NCBI GenBank assembly: GCA_013350335.1
Contig: CM023538.1
Location: 49,923,195-49,987,194, forward strand
Direction: 5' to 3'
Length of the DNA stretch: 64,000 bases
Origin: Chimonanthus salicifolius
Taxonomy: Eukaryota; Streptophyta; Magnoliopsida; Laurales; Calycanthaceae
Below the pieces are notes generated by a model, which saw only the letters and a list, made by a program, of their open reading frames with translations, was not told where the DNA came from and searched no databases. The stretch's first letter is position 1. Each line of letters starts with the position of its first letter. Both the position numbers and the translations under genes were made by a program. Shown here piece after piece: positions 35,230-44,952 of this stretch.

Positions 35230-36590
35230 GACCTTGGTTTCGTTGGAGGAGATGAAGAAGCTCGAGGATTCTTCACCGAACCTTGGGAGACTGCAGATGC
35301 TTGGGAGATGGCGCCCCAAATGGGGTGTGTGGATTCACTGCTATGGATATCCACTTCAAGGCTGGATTGAGTAGTTGATCAAACCTTCGAAGCAGGATGG
35401 GCAAAGATGTGGAGATTGAAGAACGAAACCTTACGAGAGAAGACTACTCCGTTTTGAAAATGATGCTGGAAATTGGGGCTTCCGATCACATTTTGACGCA
35501 GATAGCTCTGAATCTCAATGGAGTAGTGTTCAAGGTGGTAGTCAGGGAAGTTTCACAGATCAACCCTTCCTTGGATCCTTCTCTTCCCCTGGACTCATCG
35601 TTGGAAAACCAAACTTTTTCGTCAAAAGAGGAGTGCTCCCAATCGTTGGAGCTAAATACATGTGGCATTCATGCAGCATTAGGCGTGCCTGAGATCTGAG
35701 GCTACGTGGTTGACGTGGCATCGACTGAGAGGGCACCAGAGGAGGTGAAAGAGGAAACAACAACACAATCGGTCTTTGGAAAGGAGTGAAATTTTGATCA
35801 ACTCATGTCTGGACATGGACTTGAACCCAGGCCTAGTCCAGCAGCCCAGAAGGTCAAGCAGGCTAGGATTGGGCCCTTGAATAGGCAACTGAGCCCAAGT
35901 ATGAATAACCTAGGTCCAGGGGACGACCTTTTGGCTTTGACTAAGATTCTTAGCAGCTGTTTAGATCACAAGACTGAGCCCAAGTACGAATAACCTAGGT
36001 CCAGGGGATGACTGTTTGGGTTTGACTCAGACTCCTAGCACCTGTTTAGATCACAAGACTGAGCCCAAGTACGAATAACCTAGGTCAAGGGGACGACTGT
36101 TTGGGTTCGACTCAGATTCCTAGCACCTGTTTAGATCACAAGACTGCAATGGGTGGAGATATAGAAGGAGAGTTCACGAACAGAAAAGCAGAATAGGGAG
36201 AAGAGTGCAGTAGTAATAGTGAAGCAGGACAAGGCGGTGACTGTAACCCAATCTGCGATGGCGATTGTGGTAATGGAAACCCCCCAAGCGGCGAGACATC
36301 ATAGAGGGCATTGGGCAACAACGATGATGGTGGGGACAATCTCAGTCACATTGGGTTGTCACTGGTGGGCTAATGTAGAGCTTTACAGAGGATAGAGGGT
36401 GTGCGGTGGACGAGGACGGTGAGGAAGTTACTGCTACTTGCAGATTGGAAGCCCTGTCCAGATATGGTTACTCCAAGGAAGATGGTGAAGAACTCTTGAG
36501 GATAGGAAAGGCCCTCGATGTGCAGTTTCATGAGGAGGATAGAGCTGAAGCTGCACTGAAGTGGGTTGAGGAAAGGGATAGATCCTCTTC
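35230..36590 (+). pseudogene. LINE ORF1-like (DUF4283-type) remnant
   Basis: On the + strand near 35,310-35,370 a frame reads WGVWIHCYGYPLQGWIE, resembling W+.+.G+PL..W at the end of the DUF4283 domain of plant L1 ORF1 proteins. Open frames follow at 35,397-35,699 and 36,406-36,590 (acidic, CRLEALSRYGYSKEDGEE), without clear family signal. The 85-bp tandem repeat at 35,891-36,145 interrupts the region. Assignment rests on one motif. Confidence 0.3.
35891..36145. repeat. 85-bp tandem repeat, three copies
   Basis: GAGCCCAAGT starts at 35,891, 35,976 and 36,061, an exact 85-base period. Each unit contains AATAACCTAGGTC and TGTTTAGATCACAAGACTG. Units differ by only a few bases, so the expansion is recent. 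Confidence 0.9.
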
Positions 36591-36591
36591 G

Positions 36592-37188
36592 TTCAAGATG
36601 AGACAAAGATTTCTTGGATGCCTGAATTATATCGCCTTTTTCTATCAAGACTTGGCAAAAGATAGAAAACTTCTCCAAGAAAGATTGAAGAAAAATCCTA
36701 TAGATTGGTCTGAGAACCATTCTAAAGCTGTGAGAAAAATCAAAGAAAGAGTAAAAAATCTCCCTTGTAGATGTCTATCTGATCCTAAAGCTTTCAAAAT
36801 AGTTCAAACTGATGCTTCAGATATTGGATATGGTGGTATCCTTTTACAACAAAGAAATAATTCAAATGAAGAATTGGTCCGATTCAACTCTGGATTATGG
36901 AATGATGCACAGAAGAAATATTCAACAATAAAAAAAGTAGTTCTTGCCATAGTTCTTTGTGTAACCAAATTCCAACATGATCTGTTAAACAAAGAATTTC
37001 TTATAAGAGTTGATGCCAAAGCAGTAAAAGAAATTCTAGAAAAGGATGTTAAAAATCTTGTCTCCAAACAGATATTTGCCAGATGGCAGGCCATTTTATC
37101 TGTATTTGAATTCAAAATTGAATTTATTAATGGAAATACTAATTCTCTCCCTGATTTTCTTACTAGAGAATTCCTTCAGGGAAGATAA
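36592..37188 (+). pseudogene. Pararetrovirus reverse transcriptase/RNase H, C-terminal fragment (copy A)
   Basis: The frame begins abruptly inside the reverse-transcriptase region at MRQRFLGCLNYI (about 36,598), the RT-RNase H connection motif of caulimovirids and gypsy elements. It continues into RNase H with IVQTDASDIGYGGI (first catalytic Asp), WNDAQKKYSTIKK and IRVDAKAVKEIL, ending SLPDFLTREFLQ at a TAA (37,186-37,188). SLPDFLTREF is a hallmark of Caulimoviridae polymerases. The RT active site and protease are missing. The next ORF starts one base after the stop, a close spacing compatible with coupled translation. The upstream frame (36,406-36,590) does not look viral. Confidence 0.8.
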
Positions 37189-37189
37189 A

Positions 37190-38029
37190 ATGGCAAGTAG
37201 CTCTTCCCCGCTCAACCAGAAGAAAGGGAAAGAAAAATTGGCAGTCCAAGAAGAAAGCCAAAAGGTCTTTACACCAACAAAAGATTCGAGCCAGTCAGAA
37301 TTATATCTTTATACTGGTTACAAAATACTGGTTACCTCAGACTGTCTCATGGAAGAAAGGTCTATTGATGATAATGTGCATTTTCTTTTTGGAAAGGGTC
37401 GTCATTATTATTCCCTTGACAAAAAGAAAACCAGAGAATGGTATCTTAACATTTTGCATCACACGAAAAGTGTTCTTATCTTCCACAACAAAAACCCAAA
37501 TGGTATCATCACTTATTCAAAATTCACCATTTTTAAAATCCTTACTGAAGAAGATTGGGATGGTCCTTTATACATGACACGTTCAGTCCAACTCTATAAT
37601 TCCACTGAGTATTTCAATTATTGGGATTATATTGATGCTTGGAAATTTGCTTTGATGTGGCAAAACCGCCAGTATAGTCATTCATGGTTCATCAGGTTTA
37701 AAGAAGAAAGTCCTGATGTTATTCCTATTCACCACAATTTCCCTTCTTGGTTTCTATTTAGTCGGTGGACTCATTATGGTGCATCTCAGAAAATCCTCCC
37801 TGATAATTTCCGCTATCTGTTTATTAAATTCTGCCAAGTTGAAGAAAAGGTTCCTTGTGAAGTGTTTAATGTTCTTCGCTTCTTTGCAAAATTTCACATC
37901 CCTTTCATTCTCCAGTGGAAATTTGAAGTGAAAAAAGATTCATATGGTCTTCCATCTCTTTATCAAACTAATTATAAAAAATGGTGGCTTAAAATTGAAA
38001 ATGATACGTATGAGAGAATTCTGAATTAA
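37190..38029 (+). pseudogene. Pararetrovirus ORF downstream of pol, unknown function (copy A)
   Basis: A 279-codon frame begins at ATG 37,190, one base after the pol stop. It is lysine-rich at its N-terminus and then aromatic-rich, with FNYWDYIDAWKFALMWQNRQ, NFPSWFLFSRWTHYGAS and ILPDNFRYLF. The position directly after pol resembles florendovirus-like endogenous caulimovirids, which carry a second ORF of unknown function there; the genus is not proven. TAA at 38,027 ends it, but the same frame is open on the far side from 38,030 to 38,509. The same TAA is present in copy A' at 43.6 kb. Confidence 0.6.
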
Positions 38030-38089
38030 ATCTCTCCTCCTAAAAAGGTTAATGTTTCTCTTCTGGATGAAAAGCCTCACGAGAATGAA

Positions 38090-38509
38090 ATGATCATGAC
38101 CGATCTTTTAGCCAAGAAAATTGCCAAAGAAATTGCTTGTGAAAGATCTCCCGAGCCTATGGATGTTTCTGTTGAATCTGTTAATTTTGAAGAAAAGATT
38201 AAGCAGATTTTAGAAGAATATCTTCCTAAGAAGAAAGATGACCAACATGATTGGGACAATAATCATGATCCTGATGAAAATCTTGATGTCGAAGATGTGT
38301 CCCTTGAAAAAATCAATCCTCAATGGGATCCCGATTCTCGCATCAATTTTGATGGTTCTATCACTGAATTTCTGAGAGGTGGAAAGTTTTGGTACTCATC
38401 TCCTTCAGCTAAAGCCAAAGAAAAAGAAAATGAAAAAGAATCTATGCTTGCTGAGTTGTTCTGCAAGAATTCCGCAAAAGCTAAAGAAATGATGAAAAAG
38501 AAGATGTAA
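38090..38509 (+). pseudogene. Pararetrovirus acidic/lysine-rich frame after the shared TAA (copy A)
   Basis: 139 codons from ATG 38,090, in the same frame as the preceding ORF and separated from it only by the TAA at 38,027. It has acidic stretches (DPDENLDVEDVSLEK), an FWYSSPSAKAKEKE segment and a basic end (AKEMMKKKM). It could be the C-terminal part of the preceding protein cut by a stop, or a separate small ORF. It lies just upstream of the primer-site-like sequence at 38,528. Function unknown. Confidence 0.5.
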
Positions 38510-38527
38510 TAGTGTCCTATCTAATGT

Positions 38528-38543
38528 TGGTATTAGAGCCAAG
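38528..38543 (+). promoter_or_regulatory. tRNA-Met primer-binding-site-like sequence (copy A)
   Basis: TGGTATTAGAGCCAAG matches the initiator tRNA-Met complement used by plant pararetroviruses (TGGTATCAGAGC) except for one C-to-T change. The other copy (43,043-43,058, minus) has the canonical form. It lies 18 bases after the last stop codon. Confidence 0.75.
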
Positions 38544-38621
38544 ATGTTACATCTCCTTTTGGTGGGGGAAGGCTTGCCAGATGTTAAGCATTTAAGGTGT
38601 TGGTCAAAAAGTGGTTCATCA

Positions 38622-38747
38622 GTGCTTGTCCCATTTTGGTGGTGCTTTACCAGGTGTAAGCCTTAGAAGAAAAGTTGGTCTCTTGTGCTTGTCCCATTTT
38701 GGTGGTGCTTTACCAGGTGTAAGCATTAGAAGAAAAGTTGGGCTCTT
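38622..38747 (+). repeat. 63-bp tandem duplication in pararetrovirus intergenic DNA
   Basis: GTGCTTGTCCCATTTTGGTG occurs at 38,622 and 38,685 with the whole 63-base unit repeated. The inverted copy near 42.9 kb has a single unit, so the duplication is specific to copy A. Confidence 0.85.
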
Positions 38748-38940
38748 GTGGTTGTCTCATCTTGAAGAAAGACATTCCAATTATTGTACTTTTCACTATT
38801 CTCCTTAGTGGAGAATTTTCTTTTTTTAAAGTTGGTTTGTTGGTTTGCGTCGGTAAGATTCCTTCTTACCTTCTTTTTTCTTTTTGAGTGCTGTCCTCTC
38901 TTGGTCGGAAGAGAGTTTGTCCATTGTATGCATGTTCCAT

Positions 38941-38950
38941 CTATATAAGG
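38941..38950 (+). promoter_or_regulatory. TATA box of pararetrovirus intergenic region (copy A)
   Basis: CTATATAAGG followed by AGCTTTGCAA closely resembles caulimovirid pregenomic promoters. Similarity to the other copy stops about 9 bases beyond, where the sequence changes to minus-strand coat-protein DNA, so any transcript would run antisense into that segment. Confidence 0.65.
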
Positions 38951-38959
38951 AGCTTTGCA

Positions 38960-41631
38960 ATTTATAGTACCATGCATTTCTTCTCTCAAAACATTTCGCA
39001 CTTTTTCAGCAAATAAGGGTGGTAATCCTGAAATAGATCTTTCTTTCTATATCTCAGAATTGCAATCGTTCAACTGGTAAACTTTGGATAGGAAAACATC
39101 TTTATACCAGCGGAATTCACCTAAATCTTTGCATCTTAAACGATGTAATTGTTGTCTATTTTTCTCCTTGATCAAGCCAATACCACCTATAAATTTATTG
39201 AGGATACATAGAAGTAGGACATTGTTACAATCAGGTTGTGTTTCATAATTTTCAGGGCTATGACTAGTACTGGCTTCAATTTTAATGGAAGGATCGACTA
39301 GACTTCCTGTGGTTTTGTCTTTGTATATAATTCTTCCTAATTGATCCATTTTAACAGCATTTTCTATTTCGGTTCTTTGAGCTCCTGTTAAACCATAATG
39401 CCACCATCCTCTTAATATACCATTAAATGAGGTGGTTATCATGAGGAAAATATTTTTTGGTGAGTTTCCTCTGACTTCACAGGCATTAGCATATATCATC
39501 ATACTATGAATCATTTGGATAATTTGATATTCTGTTAATCCATCCAGATTCCATTCATATAAAGAATTTCCAGAATAAGTTATATCCATTTGATATGTAT
39601 AGGGAGCTTCTTCAAGCTGTAGATCAACAAGAGTTGGTCTAGGGTAATAATTTTTTGTCACTGGTAGCTCAACTTGAGGGTTCCATTTTTTCAGCTTGTT
39701 TATCAACATATTTTCAGAGGCTGAAACTCTTAAGATACTCAATCCTTTTCCTCCAACGTTGAGACTTTCCATTCTTGAGGTCAATTCTTTCTGCATTTCA
39801 TCCGACATTTTAAATGGTCCTTCTTGCAAGATTATTCCTGAAGGTAATTGTCTTGGGACATAGACAGGATTTGCAGGGATTTCTTTTGCATATGCTCCTT
39901 TGTATTTCTTTAGAGAGGTAGGACTAAGAACATGGCTTAAATTGATTGTTCTTTCAATTCTAGCTGTTTGTTCTCCAATGGTTAATAGGCATAGATTGGT
40001 ATAATTATTCTGCCCAATTACATTACCAAGACTATGGCCTAAATCTTTGGCATTTATATCTGTTTTCGTCTCAAAAACAAAACTATTTTTGACGGGACAG
40101 GCATAATTCTTGGTTTCTGCCTTAGTAGTAGAAATGTCAAGTTTTTTCCAAGGAGGATGGGCTTTATGGACTTCTTTTCCATCAGAGCCTTTCCAAGTTC
40201 GGGTTGTTCTTCCTATGACTCGTATTTGTTTTGGATTTTGAGTTTCTTCTTTTTTAATTTTTCCTTTTTTGAGATACTCCATAAACCAATCAAAGAAAGG
40301 TATATTTCTTTCTTCTTCATTCATTTGGTGATACCAAAGTTCTCTCATTTTATCCTTTTCTTCAGAGTTGAAGGTTTTGAAAAACCAATCCTTTAAGGGA
40401 TGTTCTTTTAAAAAATTTCTTAGATAAGGTTTGTCAATTTTAAATTTTTGGACATGATTTACTTTGGATTTTGGAACTCTAATCATTTTTATGGCACCTT
40501 GAAGGAAATCGCTTTCACTAGGGTTGTAAGTTTTTTCAGATGATGTTCTTTTGTATACTGGGTGTTCAATACCACTTTCTTTATTTTTAAAAACCTTTTG
40601 ATCCATTTCTTCCTTTTCACTACTCTTTTGATCATCATCTATTTCTTCTAAATTAGAACTTCTTCTTCCCTCAGTATAGCTAGCAAAACTTTTTCTAGTT
40701 TTATCCATTTTTCTTCTGAAATTAATTTCAACATTTCCATTTGGTAGTTTGACTATACTTTGTAAGTCATCTGTTATTTCATTTTCTCTGGGAGTTACAT
40801 CTTCTATTTGCCAATTTCCTGGCAAAATAACATCTTCCCAACTGATTACTTTTGGAATAAAAACATTGTTGCTAAAATTTGTTTCCAAGAGTACAGTGGT
40901 CTTTTCCTTTTCAACTTTATCTCTATATGCAATCATAGGAAAGACAAAAATCATTGATTTGTAAAAGATACGGTAAGATGATTGCAAATGATTTACTCTT
41001 AGGACTCATTTTTAATCCTTTGCTTTGGAATCCTAAAGTAGCACAGTCCAAGACATCATCATCATGTAAATCAACTGTAATGTTTGGAAGACAATTGAAA
41101 TAGGCTGCTCCATGCCAAAGCTTGATTCTATCATAGCATAAAGAGAATCGTCAAATTCATCATATCTTTGGCCACGGATGTAAACACAAACAGAGGCATT
41201 TAATCTTAGACGGAACAACGGTTTGATTCCTACCTGTATCAATCCTATGTGCAGGTAGTTGTATTTGGATTTTATCTGTTCAATAATTCTTCTTTCAAGG
41301 AGTCTTATCGTCTGCTTTCCTCCGGAAAGAGAAACAGCTACAGTTTTGATGTGATAATCATTTTGTTCTTCAAAAGTCCCATTAATGTATATTTCTGTTA
41401 TGGGCATAGCTGGCATTTTCCAATTGGAAATAGCTTGATCAAAATTCTCATACACCATTTCTTCTGAATTTTTTGTTTTTTTTTTGGGTTTTCTTTAGCT
41501 AGACTTGAATGAGGAAAGTTGGTCATAGCCGACTGATAAGATGAAGAGGATGAAGTAGATCTATTAGAGGGATGCTGAAATGATTTAAACCAATTCTTAA
41601 AAAGTTTTGTTTTTCCTTTGGAGTTTTCCAT
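38960..41631 (-). pseudogene. Pararetrovirus movement protein and coat protein region (copy B)
   Basis: Movement protein begins at 41,631 (MENSKGKTKLF). After a frame change it contains YLHIGLIQVGIKPLFRLRL, diagnostic of the 30K movement superfamily in caulimovirids (41,458-41,033), then another frame change. A 646-codon frame (40,987-39,047) carries the movement-protein C-terminus (PGNWQIEDVTPRE, PNGNVEINF), an acidic/basic linker, FFDWFMEYLKK and the coat-protein core NLDGLTEYQIIQMIHSMM with SFNGILRGWWHYGLTG. After the TGA at 39,047 coat-like sequence continues in another frame to about 38,960. There it meets the head-to-head junction with copy A intergenic DNA. The coat zinc knuckle is absent here; one lies separately at 44.8 kb. 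Frame breaks make it non-functional. Confidence 0.8.
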
Positions 41632-41824
41632 ATCTTGTAATATGAGTGAGAATAAAAGAGCACTGTCAACGATTTACAGCCCAATACGCTTGACTGCTGC
41701 TTGAAGCGGGACTTAAACGCGATCACACTCTTTGTTACTCAAACAGGTTACAAAATAGGAGGGACTTAAAAGGAAGATTAAAAACTCTAAAGAGAATTGG
41801 ATAGATCAACAAGGTTAAATAACT

Positions 41825-42037
41825 TCAGATCCTTGATAATAGATTTAATTCATCTTGCAAACGGCGGCAATGTTCTTTAACAGCGCCATGTAGGGCCAAG
41901 AGTCTTTCATATTCTTGTCTGATAGCAGGAATATCTATTATATTTAAAATATCATTCACTTGATTAATACTTATTTCCAAATTTCTTAAAGTAGCTTCAC
42001 AATGATGGATAAACTTATCTATTCTTCTTGTAGGCAT
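41825..42037 (-). CDS. Small helical ORF c of the pararetrovirus (70 aa)
   Basis: Intact 70-codon frame MPTRRIDKFIHHCEATLRNL...DELNLLSRI, rich in Leu, Glu and Arg with heptad-like spacing. It resembles ORF b, whose stop is only 4 bases upstream of this ATG; both end in (H/R)(L/R)..(E/D)EL.LLSR. It lies between the TATA box and the movement protein (41,631). No known family is recognised. Comparison with the small ORFs of badnavirus-like genera is by position and predicted helicity only. Confidence 0.5.
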   Translation of the reverse strand: MPTRRIDKFIHHCEATLRNLEISINQVNDILNIIDIPAIRQEYERLLALHGAVKEHCRRLQDELNLLSRI

Positions 42038-42041
42038 GGAT

Positions 42042-42245
42042 TCAAGCTCGGGATAATAATTCTAATTCTTCATGGAGATGGTTACAGTATTCTCTTATAC
42101 GATTACACATAGCTACTATTCTAGATCTTCTTAGGATTAAAAGGCGAATTACAATAAAGCGTCCTGCAACTATATTTTCATCAATTTGTCTGATTTCATT
42201 CTCTAATCTTCTTAGCTGACTTTCTCTGCGTCTTAAATTATGCAA
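42042..42245 (-). CDS. Small helical ORF b of the pararetrovirus (67 aa)
   Basis: Intact 67-codon frame starting MHNLRRRESQLRRLENEIRQ and ending HLHEELELLSRA. Predicted mostly helical and strongly charged. It is apparently paralogous to ORF c and sits 4 bases from it, an arrangement suited to translation from one polycistronic RNA. The DNA around its start contains words (CGTCCTGCAACTATATTTT, 42,160 and 42,325) repeated in the gap toward ORF a, indicating local duplication. Confidence 0.5.
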   Translation of the reverse strand: MHNLRRRESQLRRLENEIRQIDENIVAGRFIVIRLLILRRSRIVAMCNRIREYCNHLHEELELLSRA

Positions 42246-42333
42246 TAATTCTTCTCTTCTAATATGACGAGGAGTCTTATTAGATTAGAGAACAGCATAT
42301 TGTTGGTGACGTGGATTATCCTGCGTCCTGCAA

Positions 42334-42549
42334 CTATATTTTTGATTCAGTTCTGAAGACTTCTATTTGGAAAACAGCATAGGCTTGGATCAAAATAATC
42401 CTTCTGATCTCATATTGTTGGTGACGTGGATTATTTCTATGTGTACATATTTGCATATGTCTTCGGATGTTTTCAAGATTTCTTTCATTTCTTTTCAAGA
42501 CTCGAACATCGGCATAATACTTTCTTAGTAGAGATAATCGAATCAACAT
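42334..42549 (-). CDS. Small helical ORF a of the pararetrovirus (71 aa)
   Basis: 71-codon frame, first after the TATA box at 42,708 (about 160 bases downstream on the minus strand). It starts MLIRLSLLRKYYADVRVLKR and includes NERNLENIRRHMQ, resembling the amphipathic character of ORFs b and c. The C-terminal part (about 42,334-42,360) may be altered by the local duplication of TATTGTTGGTGACGTGGATT (42,298 and 42,414). Function unknown. Confidence 0.4.
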   Translation of the reverse strand: MLIRLSLLRKYYADVRVLKRNERNLENIRRHMQICTHRNNPRHQQYEIRRIILIQAYAVFQIEVFRTESKI

Positions 42550-42707
42550 GTTCTAAACAAAAACAACATTATTAGATTATGAAAATAACAATCTTATAAA
42601 AGCTTATGCATTACTTACAGACTGTTTATAGGACTTCAAGCTTTAGCACACTTCAAACTTCAAACTCAACTCCAAACTTCGATGCTCTAAAATGAACTTG
42701 CAAAGCT

Positions 42708-42717
42708 CCTTATATAG
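42708..42717 (-). promoter_or_regulatory. TATA box upstream of the small ORFs (copy A')
   Basis: On the minus strand CTATATAAGG is followed by AGCTTTGCAA, identical to copy A. Downstream come an A/T-rich leader of about 160 bases, ORFs a, b and c and then the movement protein, so this is the likely pregenomic promoter in its native context. Confidence 0.65.
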
Positions 42718-43042
42718 ATGGAGCATGCGTACAATGGACAAACTCTCTTTCGACCAAGACAACACTCAAAAAGAAAAAAGAAGGTAAGAAGGAATCTTAC
42801 CGACGCAAATCAACAAACCATCTTTGAAAAAAGAAAATTCTCCACTAAGGAGAATAGTGAAAAGTACAATAATTGGAATGTCTTTCTTCAAGATGAGACA
42901 ACCAAAAGAGACCAACTTTTCTTCTAAGGCTTACACTTGGTAAAGCACCACCAAAATGGGAGAAGCACTGATGAACCACTTTTTGACCAACACCTTAAAT
43001 GCTTAACATCTGGCAAGCCCCCACCAAAAGGAGATGTAACAA

Positions 43043-43058
43043 CTTGGCTCTGATACCA
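43043..43058 (-). promoter_or_regulatory. Canonical tRNA-Met primer-binding site (copy A')
   Basis: Minus-strand TGGTATCAGAGCCAAG, the standard initiator tRNA-Met complement of plant pararetroviruses. It lies about 330 bases upstream of the TATA box at 42,708-42,717, the reverse of the usual caulimovirid order. Confidence 0.8.
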
Positions 43059-43081
43059 CCATTAGATAGGATAGGACACCA

Positions 43082-43501
43082 TTACATCTTCTTTTTCATC
43101 ATTTCTTTAGCCTTTGCGGAATTCTTGCGGAACAACTCAGTAAGCATAGATTCTTTTTCATTTTCTTTTTCTTTGGCTTTAGCTGAAGGCGATGAGTACC
43201 AAAACTTTCCACCTCTCAGAAATTCAGTGACAGAAACATCAGGATTGATGCGAGAATCGGGATCCCATCGAGGATTGATTTTTTAAAGGGACACATCTTC
43301 GACATCAAGATTTTCGTCTGGATCATGATTACTGGCCCAATCATATTGGTCATCTTTCTTCTTAGGAAGATATTCTTCTAAAATCTGCTTAATCTTTTCT
43401 TCAAAATTAACAGATTGAACAGAAACATCCATAGGCTCGGGAGATCTTTCACGAGCAATTTCTTTGGCAATTTTCTTGGCTAAAAGATCGGCCATTATCA
43501 T
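43082..43501 (-). pseudogene. Copy A' of the acidic/lysine-rich pararetrovirus frame
   Basis: Inverted, slightly diverged copy of 38,090-38,509. It starts MIMADLLAKKIAKEIARERS and is broken by a TAA at about 43,283 after DVEDVSL. The remainder to 43,082 is recognisable by similarity only. Confidence 0.7.
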
Positions 43502-43562
43502 TTCATTCTCGTGAGGCTTTTCATCCGGAAGAGGAACATTAACCTTTTCAGGAGGAGAGATT

Positions 43563-44401
43563 TAATTCAGAATTCTCTCATACGTATCATTTTCAATTTT
43601 AGGCCACCATTTTTTATAAGTAGTTTGATAAAGAGATGGAAGACCTTATAAATCTTTTTTCACCTCAAATTTCCACTAGAGAATGTAAGGGATGTGAAAT
43701 TTTGCAAAGAAGCGAAGAACATTAAACACTTCACAAGGAACCTTTTCTTCAACTTGGCAGAATTTAATAAACAGATAGCGGAAATTATCAGGGAGGATTT
43801 TCTGAGATGCACCATAATGAGTCCACCAACTAAATAGGAACCAAGAAGGGAAATTGCGGTGAATAGGAATAACATCAGGACTTTCTTCTTTAAACCTGAT
43901 GAACCATGAATGACTATACTGGCGGTTTTGCCACATTAAAGCAAATTTCCAAGCATCAATATAATCCCAATAATTGAAATACTAAGTGGAACTATAGAGT
44001 TGGACTGAACGTGTCATGTATAAAGGACCATCCCAATCTTCTTCAGTAAGGGTTTTAAGAATGGTGAATTTTGAATAAGTGATGATACCATTTGAGTTTT
44101 TGTTGTGGAAGATAAGAACACTTTTTGTCTGATGCAAAATGTTACGATACCATTCGCTGGTTTTCTTTTTGTCAGGGGAATAATAATGAAGACCCTTTCC
44201 AAAAAGAAAATGCACATTATCATCAATAGACCTTTCTTCCATGAGACAGTCTGAGGTAACCAGTATTCTGTAACCAGTATAAAGATATAATTCTGACTGG
44301 CTCGAATCTTTTGTTGGTGTAAAGACCTTTTGGCTTTCTTCTTGGACTGCCAATTTTTCTTTCCCTTTCTTCTGGTTGAGCAGGGAAGAGCTACTTGCTA
44401 T
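43563..44401 (-). pseudogene. Copy A' of the pararetrovirus ORF after pol
   Basis: Inverted copy of 37,190-38,029. The start codon is lost (ATA at 44,401-44,399), a stop lies near 43,980, and a further change lies near 43,675. The TAA at the 3' end is in the same place as in copy A. Conserved stretches include NFPSWFLFSWWTHYGAS. Confidence 0.75.
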
Positions 44402-44697
44402 TTTGTCTTCCCTGAAGGAATTCTTTAGTAAGAAAATCAGGGAGAGAATTAGTATTTCCATTAATAAATTCAATTTTGAATTCAAATACAGATAAAATGG
44501 CCTGCCATCTGGCAAATATTTGTTTGGAGACAAGATTTTTAACATCTTTTTCTAGAATTTCTTTTGCTGCTTTGGCATCAACTCTTATAAGAAATTCTTT
44601 GTTTAACAGATCATGTTGGAATTTGGTTACACAAAGAACTATGGCAAGAACTTTTTTGATTGTTGAATATTTTTTCTGTGCATCATTCCATACCAAT
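44391..44697 (-). pseudogene. Copy A' RNase H C-terminal fragment
   Basis: Inverted copy of about 36,898-37,188, beginning at WNDAQKKYSTIKK and ending SLPDFLTKEFLQ. The pol stop present in copy A is changed here (TAA to CAA), so the frame runs on for three codons. A sharp junction at about 44,697 joins it to the + strand zinc-knuckle segment. Confidence 0.75.
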
Positions 44698-44952
44698 ATA
44701 AAGGCAATAAATATAAAAGAAAATTCAAACAAAAACCCCGTGAAGCCTTCGTATTTAAAAGAAAATCCAAAGGATACCCTAGCAGAAAGAAAACAAGAGA
44801 AAAGGTACCCACTTGTTATACATGTGGACAAAAAGGTCATTATTCAAACAAATGTTCTCAAAAAGAAAATTCTCTAAAAAGAAAGTTGGAAAAATCACTT
44901 ATGAAGATCCAGAAGAAGAAGTCTCTGCTGAAGAAGAAAGATCATGATTATC
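44697..44952 (+). pseudogene. Isolated coat-protein zinc-knuckle segment
   Basis: The + strand reads a basic stretch (KYKRKFKQKPRE), then CYTCGQKGHYSNKC, a CX2CX4HX4C zinc knuckle typical of caulimovirid coat proteins and retrotransposon Gag, then a lysine-rich tail. It is flanked on both sides by minus-strand pararetrovirus DNA, so it was inverted or inserted separately. This is the only zinc knuckle in the 36-47 kb cluster. Confidence 0.75.

Noticed and set aside
38622..38747. CRISPR-like array
   Set aside because: Two adjacent complete units without spacers; a simple tandem duplication in plant DNA.
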